64,000 bases of DNA from Brevundimonas sp. NIBR11 (GCF_027912535.1 NZ_CP115465.1:1468001-1532000), one strand, 5' to 3'. Positions 44,667-54,913 are shown, numbered from the stretch's first letter. The notes: generated by a model not told the origin, from the letters alone. Program-made: numbers and translations.

Positions 44667-46118
44667 TCAGCGAATGCTGATCAGTTCGCCGTTGTTGGTC
44701 AGGACCAGCAAGGCGCCGTTGTAGGCCGCCGGGGCGATGTAGACCGGCGCGCCCAGGTTCAGCGTCTGTTGCAGGGCGCCGGTCTTCGGGTCGAAGGCCA
44801 CGGCCTCGCCGTCCGAGTTGACCAGGACCAGGCGGTTGGACGCCAGGATCGGCCCCGACCATTCCGGCCGCACGGTGCGGTCGAAGAAGCCCAGGAAGCC
44901 GCCTTCCTGCCGAACGCGACCCTCGTTGAGGTCATGCGTCCAGTAGACGGCGCCCGAATCGCGGTTGATCAGCGTCAGCTCGCCCGACTTGGACACGACA
45001 TAGACGACGTCGCCGGCAGGCAGGGGCGCGTTCACGCCCGCGACCGGCAGGGTCCACTTCGGCTGGCCCGTGCGGATGTCCATCGCCTGCAGCACGCCCG
45101 AGTGGCTGACCGCATAGACGAAGCCGCGCGAGATGACCGGGCGACCGGCGATGTCGCGGATCTCGGACAGGGCGCTGGTGCGGCTCGTGCGCGACAGGAC
45201 CTGGTTCCAGACCGGCTGGCCGTTGGTGGCGCGCAGGGCGACGATCTCGCCCGAAGAGAAGGGCGCGATGACCGTGTCGCCGCTGACCGCAGGGCTGGAC
45301 GCGCGCAGGACGCGGGCCGGCTCGACGATGCCGCGATACGACCAGTCCTGCAGGCCGGTCGTGGTGTTGAAGGCGATAATCTGGTTGTCGACATCGACGA
45401 CGTAGACGCGGTTGCCCGCGACCGTCGGGGCGCCGTGGATCGGCACATCGACGGGCTGAGTCCAGACGACCGCGCCGGTCGCGGCGTCCAGCGCCGTCAT
45501 CGTGCGATAGCCCGAGGAGACGAAGACCTTGCCGCCGCCGACGGCCACGCCGCCGCCGAACCCGCCGCTCAGCGAACCGCCGCCTTCCGAGACGAAGGGC
45601 ACAGGCAGACCGAAGGCGGAGACGCCGCCCGACGCTTCACGGCCGGTTGGTTTGACGTCGACCTTCCAGACGACATTACCGGTACCGGCGTCCACAGCCG
45701 TGACCGTCGATTCGCCGTCCATGACGAAGATCTTGCCGGCGTCGGCGACCACCGGCGCCATGATCTGACGCGTGCGAGCCGAGCCTTCGCCGATGCGGCG
45801 ACGCCAGCCGATGGTGAAGTTCGGCGCGGCGATCACATGCTCGATCGAAGACTCGGCGTTGCCGCCCGGCAGCGGCCAGGCGTTGGCGGCGACGGGACCC
45901 GGTAGGAAGAAGTCGCGCCCCGCCAGACCGGCGGCAGGGGCCAGCTGCTGTTCGAAGGCCAGGATCGAGACACGCTGACCCTCGCTGGCCGTGGCCTGGG
46001 GCGTGTTGTCCTGACCCAGGCCGAACGGCAGCATCCGGCGCGCCGAGGCGCAGGACGCCAACGAGGCGGCAAGCCCCAGCACCAGAGCGGTCTTCAGCAC
46101 GCGCGTTACGGTCGTCAT
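44667..46118 (-). CDS. bamB: Outer membrane protein assembly factor BamB
   Basis: Lipoprotein of 483 residues of the BAM complex, which inserts beta-barrels into the outer membrane. A signal peptide (TRVLKTALVLGLAA, lipobox LASC) precedes a beta-propeller with PQQ-type blades, for example VTAVDAGTGNVVWKVD, MTALDAATGAVVWTQP, IIAFNTTTGLQDWSY and LTLINRDSGAVYWTHD. I use the ATG at 46118, which has GGAG upstream and leaves a compact signal. A GTG at 46151 that overlaps the previous stop as GTGA is an alternative. der follows. Confidence 0.92.
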   Translation of the reverse strand: MTTVTRVLKTALVLGLAASLASCASARRMLPFGLGQDNTPQATASEGQRVSILAFEQQLAPAAGLAGRDFFLPGPVAANAWPLPGGNAESSIEHVIAAPNFTIGWRRRIGEGSARTRQIMAPVVADAGKIFVMDGESTVTAVDAGTGNVVWKVDVKPTGREASGGVSAFGLPVPFVSEGGGSLSGGFGGGVAVGGGKVFVSSGYRTMTALDAATGAVVWTQPVDVPIHGAPTVAGNRVYVVDVDNQIIAFNTTTGLQDWSYRGIVEPARVLRASSPAVSGDTVIAPFSSGEIVALRATNGQPVWNQVLSRTSRTSALSEIRDIAGRPVISRGFVYAVSHSGVLQAMDIRTGQPKWTLPVAGVNAPLPAGDVVYVVSKSGELTLINRDSGAVYWTHDLNEGRVRQEGGFLGFFDRTVRPEWSGPILASNRLVLVNSDGEAVAFDPKTGALQQTLNLGAPVYIAPAAYNGALLVLTNNGELISIR

Positions 46119-46147
46119 CCCAACTCCGGTCGTCATCAGGCGGGTCT

Positions 46148-46915
46148 TCACTGTTGGGCGGCCTCGGCCTGAGCCTGCGCCTGGGCGAGTTGTTGCGGGG
46201 TCGGACCGGCTGGAGCGGCCGGGGGCGTCACGGCCTGGGCCGCGACGATGGCCGGCAGGCCGGCGGCTACGCCGGTGTCGATCATGCCGATGGCGGCCTG
46301 GGCGCGCTGGCGCACCGAATCAGGGATGTCCTGACCCAGGGTCAGCAATACGAACACCTCGCGCGCCTCGGCCGGCTTGTTGAACTGCAGACGCGCCATA
46401 CCGAGCGCTTCCTGGGCGAAGGGCGCCAGCGGGCGGCCTTCCTTGGTCAGGGGCTCCAGCTTAGCCTCGATGTCTTCCAGCGAGGCGCCGTTGTCCATCA
46501 TCAGAAGAACCGCCTTGTAGACGGCCCCGTCGTGCAGGATCGGGTCGCTGTCCGCCTTCGCGGCCTGGTCGAACAGGGCGATCGCGTCCGGAATACGGTT
46601 TGCGGTCACAGCCAGACCGGCGCGTTGTTGCAGCGCCAGGGCCTTGTAGGCGCCGTTGCCCTTCTCGCCGGCCTCGACGAAGGCCGTCTCGGCGCCGGTG
46701 GTGTTGCCGCTCTGCAGGGCCTCGAGACCACGCTGATAGGCGATCGAACCCGCGTTGGCGCGGCTCGTCTGGAAGCTCTGCCAGCCCCACCACGCCAGGG
46801 CCGCCACCAGGGCGACCAGAAGAATGCCGCCCACAATGGGCAGCCAGTTGCGCGCCAGGCGCTTGAGGCGTTCGGAGCGGATGTCCTCCTCGACCTCTTC
46901 AAAGACATCAGTCAC
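46148..46915 (-). CDS. Tetratricopeptide membrane protein (YfgM-like)
   Basis: Inner membrane protein of 255 residues with a cytoplasmic acidic start (TDVFEEVEEDIRSERLKR), one helix (LPIVGGILLVALVAALAWWG) and a periplasmic TPR region, ending in an Ala/Gln/Pro-rich tail. This is the TPR_21 arrangement of YfgM, an ancillary SecYEG subunit in E. coli, where its gene is also next to bamB and der. The stop TGA overlaps a potential GTG start of bamB. Function as a translocon chaperone is inferred by analogy. Confidence 0.85.
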   Translation of the reverse strand: MTDVFEEVEEDIRSERLKRLARNWLPIVGGILLVALVAALAWWGWQSFQTSRANAGSIAYQRGLEALQSGNTTGAETAFVEAGEKGNGAYKALALQQRAGLAVTANRIPDAIALFDQAAKADSDPILHDGAVYKAVLLMMDNGASLEDIEAKLEPLTKEGRPLAPFAQEALGMARLQFNKPAEAREVFVLLTLGQDIPDSVRQRAQAAIGMIDTGVAAGLPAIVAAQAVTPPAAPAGPTPQQLAQAQAQAEAAQQ

Positions 46916-47011
46916 TAGCGGAGCCGCCCCAAAAAACGCTGAAAAGCCAATCGGCGCGGACCCTAGAGGGTCGCCCTCGCCCTCGCAACGCCTGTTGAGA
47001 CACGACGGGGA

Positions 47012-47848
47012 CTACGGCAGAGCCGGCTTTTTGGAGAAGTAGGTCTCGACTTCGGCAGGAAAACGGCGGGCGCGCACATCGGCGGCGTAGCTTTCCACCG
47101 CCCGGCCGATCTCGCCGCGCAGGTCGGCGTACTTGCGCACGAATTTCGGCGTCCAGTCGAACACGCCCAGCATGTCCGGCCCGACCAGCACCTGACCGTC
47201 GCAGGCAGCCGACGCCCCGATGCCGATAGTGGGCTTGGCAATCGCTTCGGTGATCTCGCGCGCCAGCGATTCCGCTGTCCCCTCGATCACGACCGCGAAG
47301 GCGCCGGCGTTGGCCGTGTCGTGCGCCGACTGCAGGATGCGCGCTCGCTCCGCCTCCTCGCGCCCCTTGGCCTTGAAGGAGCCGTCGATGTTGATCGACT
47401 GGGGCAACAGACCGACATGTCCCATCACCGGCACGCCGCGCTTGACCAGATATTCGATGGTGGCCGGGACCTCGGGACCGCTCTCGACCTTCACGGCCTG
47501 GGCGCCGGTTTCCTTCAGCACGCGCACGGCGTTGGCGTAGGCCTGCTCGACCCCGGCCTCATAGCTGCCGAACGGCATGTCGATGACCACGAGCGCGCGT
47601 TTCGAGCCCCGCATCACCGCCTGGCCATGCAGGATCATCATCTCCAGCGTCACGCCGACCGTCGACGGCAGTCCGTGCACCGCCATCCCGACGCTGTCGC
47701 CCACCAGCAGGACGTCGCAGTGGGCGTCCATGATCTCGGCGGTCGGGGCGTCGTAGGCGGTCAGGACCACGATCGGCTCCCCGCCCTTGCGCGCGGTGAT
47801 CTCCGGGACCGTGATGCGTTTCACGGTTTCCTGTTTCTGGCTCGACAT
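47012..47848 (-). CDS. panB: 3-methyl-2-oxobutanoate hydroxymethyltransferase
   Basis: First enzyme of pantothenate synthesis: transfers a hydroxymethyl group from 5,10-methylene-tetrahydrofolate to alpha-ketoisovalerate. It has 278 residues. The TIM-barrel motifs are LTAYDAPTAEIMDAHCDVLL, VGDSVGMAVHG with the Mg-binding aspartate, VKVESG, GVPVMGHVGLLPQ and the catalytic glutamate segment VIEGTA. Length and motifs are standard. panC is not adjacent. Confidence 0.95.
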   Translation of the reverse strand: MSSQKQETVKRITVPEITARKGGEPIVVLTAYDAPTAEIMDAHCDVLLVGDSVGMAVHGLPSTVGVTLEMMILHGQAVMRGSKRALVVIDMPFGSYEAGVEQAYANAVRVLKETGAQAVKVESGPEVPATIEYLVKRGVPVMGHVGLLPQSINIDGSFKAKGREEAERARILQSAHDTANAGAFAVVIEGTAESLAREITEAIAKPTIGIGASAACDGQVLVGPDMLGVFDWTPKFVRKYADLRGEIGRAVESYAADVRARRFPAEVETYFSKKPALP

Positions 47849-47918
47849 GGTCTCTCCACTGGCAGGGGCGCAGAGATAGGCGTCCGGATCGATCCCGTCG
47901 ACCCGGACACCCGCCGCA

Positions 47919-48338
47919 TCAGACGTCCTGCGACAGCCTCACCACCCCGGCGGCGGCCAGGGCGATCAGGGCGCCGGCGGCGATCCAGAACATCTGCATC
48001 GCCCCCATCGACCCGAAGGTCATGTCCGACAGCCCCAGTTGCGACAGGCCGGCGCCCACCGCGTCCTGGACGTTCACGCTGGCCGCCTGGAGACCCTGGC
48101 CCAGCACCCGACCGGCGACCGGCGCCTGATCGTCGGACAGGCGCAGGTTCAGGTTCATCGATTCCTTGACCGCGATCACTCCGCCGATCAGACCGGCGAC
48201 GGTCAGGGCCACCGTGCGAACCCGCGTGGAGGAATGCAGCTTCGCCTCGACCTCGGCGGCGAACAGGGTCGCGTCGGCCATCTGGGGCGAGCGGGCGAAC
48301 AGCCGCTCGATCATCGGATCGAATTCATCAGACGACAT
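47919..48338 (-). CDS. Membrane protein overlapping an ECF sigma gene; possible anti-sigma factor (module A)
   Basis: Protein of 139 residues. A soluble N-terminal part (SSDEFDPMIERLFARSPQMA, DATLFAAEVEAKL) precedes one helix at about 47-65 (VALTVAGLIGGVIAV), an amphipathic middle, and a second helix near the end (MFWIAAGALIALAAAGVV). The ATG at 48338 overlaps the sigma gene by 11 bases, which suggests coupled translation. It has no zinc-binding anti-sigma motif. The gene at 50440 has the same place in a second module and a similar N-terminal pattern. The anti-sigma role is inferred from context only. Confidence 0.6.
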   Translation of the reverse strand: MSSDEFDPMIERLFARSPQMADATLFAAEVEAKLHSSTRVRTVALTVAGLIGGVIAVKESMNLNLRLSDDQAPVAGRVLGQGLQAASVNVQDAVGAGLSQLGLSDMTFGSMGAMQMFWIAAGALIALAAAGVVRLSQDV

Positions 48339-48888
48339 GCGCCGCCCTCCCCACATCTCCGGCCGGCGCGAGCCGGGCGCGGAGTTTATCCAGACCACGT
48401 TTGACATGAGACTTCACCGTTCCAAGCGGCAGATTCATGGCCGTGGCGATCTCGGGATGAGACAGCCCCGCGCCATGGCACAGGGACACACAGAGACGTT
48501 CGGTTTCGCTCAGCGACTTCAACGCCTCGTCCAAGTCGACCAGCCCCGCCCGATCGGGGACCGGAGCGACGTCATCCTCGTCCGGTTCGATCTCGGCGAC
48601 ATAGCGGGCGTCCTTGGCCTTGCGCTTCAGATAGAGCCGAGCGGCGATGCGCTTGACCCAGGCGGCGAAGGTGCCTTTGCCCCGAAACTCGGCGCATTTC
48701 TCGAACGCCTGCAGAAAGGCGTCCTGCGCGACATCGTCGGCCTCGGCCCCCTGCGCTCCCATGCGTCGCAGCAGGGACCGCACGGCCGAGCCGTGGCGGC
48801 GGACCAGTTCGCCGAACTCCCGACGCCCGCCCGCCGCCGCGAGGGCGGCGAGCTCGACGTCGTGTTGGTCCATCAGGGCCTTGGCCAT
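48328..48888 (-). CDS. ECF RNA polymerase sigma factor (module A)
   Basis: Sigma factor of 186 residues with region 2 (FGELVRRHGSAVRSLLRRM, then ADDVAQDAFLQAFEK) and region 4 (LKSLSETERLCVSLCHGAGL, then SHPEIATAMNLPLGTVKSHV). No C-terminal extension is present. GGGGGAAG about six bases before the ATG sets the start. It lies 27 bases after a DUF6249-like membrane gene and overlaps the next membrane gene by 11 bases. The same arrangement recurs at 50.4-51.7 kb. Its promoter specificity is unknown. Confidence 0.92.
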   Translation of the reverse strand: MAKALMDQHDVELAALAAAGGRREFGELVRRHGSAVRSLLRRMGAQGAEADDVAQDAFLQAFEKCAEFRGKGTFAAWVKRIAARLYLKRKAKDARYVAEIEPDEDDVAPVPDRAGLVDLDEALKSLSETERLCVSLCHGAGLSHPEIATAMNLPLGTVKSHVKRGLDKLRARLAPAGDVGRAAHVV

Positions 48889-48915
48889 GACAAGCTTCCC
48901 CCTGTCCGACCGGGC

Positions 48916-49323
48916 TCAGTCCTTGTTCTTGTTGAAGAAGCTCAGGACGATGAAGGCCAGACCGATGGTGACCGGGATGCAGGCGATGCCCAGCAGGCCG
49001 CCGCCGAAGTTGTGACCATCCCAGCCATTGTTGCCCCAGGACATGTCGTTGACCGCGCCGAAAGCGGCGATGCCGATGCCGACGGCCAGCCAGATGACGC
49101 CCCGGCGCAGATCGCGGGTTCGCGACGGGATATTCTTCGTCGCTTCCTTGCCGAGGGCCTCGATCACTTCGGGCGGCAGGGGTTGGCCCTTGTCGATGGC
49201 GGCGCGAACGGTCGCCTGCATCTCGCGGCGCTCCTTCGATTTCAGATAGGCCGGGCCGAAGGCGATTGCGGTGATCGATCCGAAGACCGACAGAATGGCG
49301 ATGACCGGAATGAAGTCTTCCAT
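48916..49323 (-). CDS. DUF6249-type membrane protein, first gene of ECF module A
   Basis: Protein of 135 residues: an N-terminal helix (FIPVIAILSVFGSITAIAF), a charged segment with ERREMQATVRAAIDKGQPLP and PEVIEALGKEA, then two helices (GVIWLAVGIGIAAFGAV and GLLGIACIPVTIGLAFIVL) and the charged end FFNKNKD. The start ATG at 49323 has GAGGGG upstream; a longer frame is not needed. The KGQPLPPE motif is typical of DUF6249. The gene opens a three-gene unit with an ECF sigma factor; a sensory role is inferred from context. Confidence 0.75.
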   Translation of the reverse strand: MEDFIPVIAILSVFGSITAIAFGPAYLKSKERREMQATVRAAIDKGQPLPPEVIEALGKEATKNIPSRTRDLRRGVIWLAVGIGIAAFGAVNDMSWGNNGWDGHNFGGGLLGIACIPVTIGLAFIVLSFFNKNKD

Positions 49324-49524
49324 GGGATGTCCCCTCTTTCGATGATGGCCGGAGCCTGATGCCCGAGCCTTCTGATCACAAGAGGCGGCGGCGAGGTCCA
49401 ACGGATGCGGTTTCCGAGGTGAAATCTTCGTAATGCGATGTCCGACGGCCGCCGCCCCGCGCTGGCGCGCCCGTTAAGAGTCCCCTAGCCTCGCCTCGAG
49501 CATTTGCGCCGCCGGAGCCTACTC

Positions 49525-50046
49525 ATGTCGATCCGCCTTCTGCTAACGGCCCTCTGCGCCGTCCTCGCCGCGGGCTGCTCGCCGCGCACCGACGCGATCG
49601 ACGAAAGCGGGGCCGAGGTCATACCGGCCGAGACCCGGCCCCAGCCCCTGACCGCCGACCACGTCCTCAACCTGATCGCCGCCGACGGCGCGGCCCATAC
49701 TCTGGCCGTCCTCACCGGCCCGGCCGACCCGTCCGGCTATGACAAGGTCACCGCCGGAGTGGCCACTGGAGACGCCCAGTGGCTGATCGTGGCCCAGCAT
49801 TTCCGCCCGCACGCCGATGGAATGTATGGCGAGGGCCTGTCCGACGCCCTCTACAAGGCGCTGTCGAAGAACGCCCCCGGCGTCCTGTCCGTGCTCAAGG
49901 CCACGGGGGGCGCCAGCGAACTGACCTGCGAAAGCGGACCCGACAACGCCGCCGCCATCGCAGCCGTGACCGCCGTCACCGACCCGGCCTTGGCCGAGAC
50001 CAGGCAGGAATGCCTCGGCTTTATGAGCAGCCCCATCGAGGGCTGA
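49525..50046 (+). CDS. Putative lipoprotein, function unknown
   Basis: Protein of 173 residues. The signal sequence SIRLLLTALCAVLAAG leads to a cysteine in the lipobox LAAGC. The mature domain is mixed alpha/beta, including LTADHVLNLIAADGAAHTLA, SGYDKVTAGVATGDAQWLIV and SDALYKALSKNAPGVLSVLK, with two conserved-looking cysteines near the end (LTCESGPDNA, RQECLGFM). The ATG at 49525 has GGAG about eight bases upstream. It is divergent from ECF module A across a 201-base spacer and could be one of its targets. I do not recognise the family. Confidence 0.7.
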   Translation: MSIRLLLTALCAVLAAGCSPRTDAIDESGAEVIPAETRPQPLTADHVLNLIAADGAAHTLAVLTGPADPSGYDKVTAGVATGDAQWLIVAQHFRPHADGMYGEGLSDALYKALSKNAPGVLSVLKATGGASELTCESGPDNAAAIAAVTAVTDPALAETRQECLGFMSSPIEG

Positions 50047-50150
50047 CCGCCCGCATGGACAAAGCTTAATCCAGATGTCCGCATCCGCCGGCCCGGCCGG
50101 CCGCCTCCTGTCCTTCAGGCGATCCCGCCCAAACGATACGGAGACCCCTG

Positions 50151-50447
50151 ATGCTGCTCACCGCCCTTCTCGCCGCCGCCAGCCTGGCGCCTACGCCCGC
50201 GCCCCCGATGCGCGTCGCCATCCACGGTCTCGACTTCGACCGGCATGAGGACGTCCAGGTCTTCGTCCGGCGCACGCGCGAGGCCAGCCGCGACTACTGC
50301 GCGCTCCACCTCGCGGTCGTCACGCCCGACCGGATGGGCACGCCCGCCGTCTGCGAACGCGGCATGGCGCGCCTCGCCTTCGAGGCCCTGCCGGAACGCA
50401 TCCGCGCCGACCTGACCCGCTCGGGCCAGAGCCGCCGCTTCAGATAG
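50151..50447 (+). CDS. UrcA family protein
   Basis: Small exported protein of 98 residues. A short hydrophobic start (MLLTALLAAASLAPTPA) precedes a strand RVAIHGLDFDRHEDVQVFVR and a helical region with two cysteines (SRDYCALHLA, TPAVCERGMARLAFEALPE), the usual UrcA pattern of a disulfide-bonded small domain. UrcA proteins are common in Caulobacterales and Sphingomonadales; the function is not known. It ends tail to tail with the small membrane gene of ECF module B (overlap of eight bases). Confidence 0.75.
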   Translation: MLLTALLAAASLAPTPAPPMRVAIHGLDFDRHEDVQVFVRRTREASRDYCALHLAVVTPDRMGTPAVCERGMARLAFEALPERIRADLTRSGQSRRFR

Positions 50448-50739
50448 GTGTGAGCCGCCTCGCCGACGCCGTCAGAACGACCACCCCCAGTCCCGTCAGC
50501 ATCAGGATGGCGGCGGCTGGGGCCAGGGTCCGGCCCAGCCCGTCGATCACCGGTTCCACCATCGGCCCGATCGCCCAGCACAGGACGATGGCCGCGATCG
50601 TCCAGGGGATCAACGCCCCGACCGTGGCGAAGGCCCGCCGCCGCGCCACCCGCTCGGCCACCGCCGCCTGGAACCCCAGATCGCGCGCGGGCGGGCTTGC
50701 CTCGGCGAAGAAGGCGGCCAGCTTGTCGTCAGGCGTCAT
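50440..50739 (-). CDS. Small membrane protein overlapping an ECF sigma gene; possible anti-sigma factor (module B)
   Basis: Protein of 99 residues. A soluble N-terminus (TPDDKLAAFFAEASPPARDL, then FQAAVAERVARRRAFA) precedes two helices (VGALIPWTIAAIVLCWAIG and LAPAAAILMLTGLGVVVL). The ATG overlaps the end of the sigma gene by 11 bases. The F-x-x-x-V-x-x-R/K segment before the first helix is shared with the module A partner at 47919. There is no zinc motif. As with its counterpart, anti-sigma function is inferred from position and topology. Confidence 0.65.
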   Translation of the reverse strand: MTPDDKLAAFFAEASPPARDLGFQAAVAERVARRRAFATVGALIPWTIAAIVLCWAIGPMVEPVIDGLGRTLAPAAAILMLTGLGVVVLTASARRLTPI

Positions 50740-51271
50740 CGGAGCCTCCCGTCAGCACGGCGAGCAATCGCGCCCTGCCGCGCGCAACATGCGACTTCAC
50801 GGTGCCCAGCGGTAGCCCCAGAGCCTCGGCCGCCTCTCCATGGGACCATCCGTCTGCCAGACACAGGGCGACGCAGGCCCGTTGATCCGTCGGCAGCTCG
50901 GCCATCGCGTCGGCCAGGGCCAGCCGGTCCTCTTCCGAAATTCCGTCCGACCGCTGCGCTTCGTCCAGCCATGACCGGTCCCGCGCCTGCGACCGCAAGC
51001 CCGACCGCATCCGATCCTGCGCCTTCCGCCACGCGATCCCCAGCAGCCACGAGCGAAACCCGGCCACGTCCTTCAGCCGCCCGAGCGATCCCCAGGCCGC
51101 GACGAATACATCCTGCGCCAGGTCGTCCGCGTCGTCCCAGTTGCGCCCCAGCATTCGCCTCAGAAAGGCTCGCACCGGCGCCTGATGCCGCTCCACCAAC
51201 CGCGCGAAGGCGGCGTCCGAGCCGGCCCGCGCCTCGCGGACCAGCCCGGCGTCGATCAGATTGTCCCCCAC
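50729..51271 (-). CDS. ECF RNA polymerase sigma factor (module B)
   Basis: Sigma factor of 180 residues. Region 2 runs from FARLVERHQAPVRAFLRRML through DDADDLAQDVFVAAWGSLGR and FRSWLLGIAWRKAQDRMRS. Region 4 includes AELPTDQRACVALCLADGWS and HGEAAEALGLPLGTVKSHVA. The start is a GTG at 51271, nine bases after the preceding membrane gene. It overlaps the next gene by 11 bases, the same overlap length as in module A. Target promoters are unknown. Confidence 0.92.
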   Translation of the reverse strand: MGDNLIDAGLVREARAGSDAAFARLVERHQAPVRAFLRRMLGRNWDDADDLAQDVFVAAWGSLGRLKDVAGFRSWLLGIAWRKAQDRMRSGLRSQARDRSWLDEAQRSDGISEEDRLALADAMAELPTDQRACVALCLADGWSHGEAAEALGLPLGTVKSHVARGRARLLAVLTGGSDDA

Positions 51272-51280
51272 AGACCGACA

Positions 51281-51682
51281 TCAGTCCCGGCGGCGGCGAC
51301 GGCCGAGCAGACCCGACACCAGAGAGGCGGCGCACAGAGCGCCCATCACAAAGGCCACGATCAGGAAGGCATCGCCGGCGCCGTACATGTTCGACCAGCT
51401 GGCGTAGCCGAAGCCGACCGCCATGATCCCGAAAAGAACCACCGAGAACCAGTTGCCGTCGTCCATCCGCGTGCCCGGCGTGTATTCGTGCCGGTCGTCG
51501 ATCGGCTGCTCGACGATCTTCAACAAGGACTCCGGCGGCTGTTCGCCCCGGTCGGCGTAGGTCTTGATGATCTTCAGCACGTTCTTCTGGCGGTAGTAGT
51601 TCACCATGGCGTTGAAGCCGCCGAACACGAACCAGCCCAGCGGAAACAGAAGCCACCAGTAGGAACGGAACAGGTCTTCCAT
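51281..51682 (-). CDS. Three-helix membrane protein, first gene of ECF module B (DUF6249-like topology)
   Basis: Protein of 133 residues: helix 1 near 8-28 (YWWLLFPLGWFVFGGF), a charged segment with IIKTYADRGEQPPESLLKIV, helix 2 (WFSVVLFGIMAVGFGYA) and helix 3 (AFLIVAFVMGALCAASLV), ending GRRRRRD. Topology, the D-x-G-x-x-PPE motif and the charged tail parallel the first gene of module A. The ATG at 51682 follows GGGGTGA. The gene probably senses a membrane or envelope state and opens the three-gene unit. Confidence 0.7.
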   Translation of the reverse strand: MEDLFRSYWWLLFPLGWFVFGGFNAMVNYYRQKNVLKIIKTYADRGEQPPESLLKIVEQPIDDRHEYTPGTRMDDGNWFSVVLFGIMAVGFGYASWSNMYGAGDAFLIVAFVMGALCAASLVSGLLGRRRRRD

Positions 51683-51811
51683 CGTCTTTCACCCCATTGG
51701 CGCCGGCCCATTGCCTGCGCTTTCGTAAGGGTAGTCGGCGCCGCCCGCACGAATGGATGCACGCCGCCGAAGAAAATGCCATCTAGGCCTCAGTCAAACC
51801 GGAGAACCGCC

Positions 51812-52051
51812 ATGAGCCACGTCACCTATCGCATCGTCGAACATGACGGCGGCTGGGCCTACAAGGTGGGCGACACCTTCTCCGAGACCTTCCCCGATCA
51901 CGACTCGGCCAAGGCCGCCGCCGTCCGCGCCGCCCGCGAGCAGAAGGTCTCGGACGAGAACGCCACGATCGAATACGCCGACGTCAACGGCGACTGGGTC
52001 ACCGAACGCGCCGACGGCCACGATCGCCCGGAGACGGATGTGGAGGGGTAG
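51812..52051 (+). CDS. DUF2188 domain protein
   Basis: Small cytosolic protein of 79 residues. The domain reads YRIVEHDGGWAYKVGDTFSE, SETFPDHDSAKAAAVRAARE and ATIEYADVNGDWVTERAD, close to the DUF2188 pattern of a beta-hairpin, a helix and a final strand. GGAG lies seven bases before the ATG. It is divergent from ECF module B with 129 bases between, so it could belong to that regulon. Function unknown. Confidence 0.8.
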   Translation: MSHVTYRIVEHDGGWAYKVGDTFSETFPDHDSAKAAAVRAAREQKVSDENATIEYADVNGDWVTERADGHDRPETDVEG

Positions 52052-52263
52052 TCCCTCCCGGCCCCGTGCACCCGGCGAGGGGTGGACGGAGATTGGACGG
52101 TTAAGGATTTATTTCCTACCGGCCTCTTGCGCCCGGCCGACAGACACCCCACCTCGGCGTCAGGTCTTTGAATCGTACACACGGGCGCCCGCACCCTGAC
52201 GAAATCCCGCAGCGCCCCCTCATCGAGCTGCCGCTGATTTCGCTGAACATTTTCCGAACTGTC

Positions 52264-52313
52264 GTCCGTTTCGTCACGTTTCGTCACGCTAAACGCGTCA
52301 TGACGAAACGGAC
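52264..52313. repeat. Clustered CGTTTCGTCA repeats forming a 13-bp inverted repeat
   Basis: GTCCGTTTCGTCA (52264-52276) is the exact reverse complement of TGACGAAACGGAC (52301-52313). A second CGTTTCGTCA follows the first arm directly (52277-52286), and GACGAAAC recurs after the second arm. The cluster lies in the 267-base convergent spacer 52052-52318, five bases after the arsC stop. No T tract follows on either strand. Confidence 0.7.
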
Positions 52314-52318
52314 GAAAC

Positions 52319-52665
52319 TCAGCCTCCGAACGCGGCCTCATAGATCGGCGGCTTGAACCCCACGATCGTCCGGTCGCCCAGATCCAGCACCGGCCGTTTG
52401 ATCATCGACGGCTGGGCCAGCATCAGGTCGACGGCCTTGGCCGCATCCAGCCCTTCCTTGTCGGTCGCATCCAGCGCCTTGAACGTCGTCCCGTTCCGAT
52501 TGAGCACGACCTCCCAGCCATGCTCGGCGACCCAGCCCTCCAGCGAGGCCCGGTCGATGCCCGCCTTCTTGTAGTCGTGGAAGGTGAAGGCCCGGCCGTG
52601 CTCGTCCAGCCAGACCCGCGCCTTCTTCACCGTGTCGCAGTTAGGGATGCCGTAGAGGGTCGGGA

Positions 52666-52669
<4 letters not shown>
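52319..52669 (-). CDS. ArsC/Spx family reductase-like protein (YffB-like)
   Basis: Thioredoxin-fold protein of 116 residues. It begins with TLYGIPNCDTVKKARVWLDE, where a single cysteine replaces the usual CxxC, and ends with IKRPVLDLGDRTIVGFKPPI. This is the Spx/MgsR/YffB branch of the arsenate reductase family; YffB-type members are thought to act in thiol reduction rather than arsenate resistance. The start is a GTG at 52669 overlapping the parC stop in a GTGA junction. The upstream extension of the frame is antisense noise from parC. A repeat cluster follows. Confidence 0.85.
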
Positions 52670-54867
<2,198 letters not shown>

Positions 54868-54913
54868 TGTCGTTCGAATCACTCAGGCGAAGGCCCAAGT
54901 CTAATCTTTTCCT

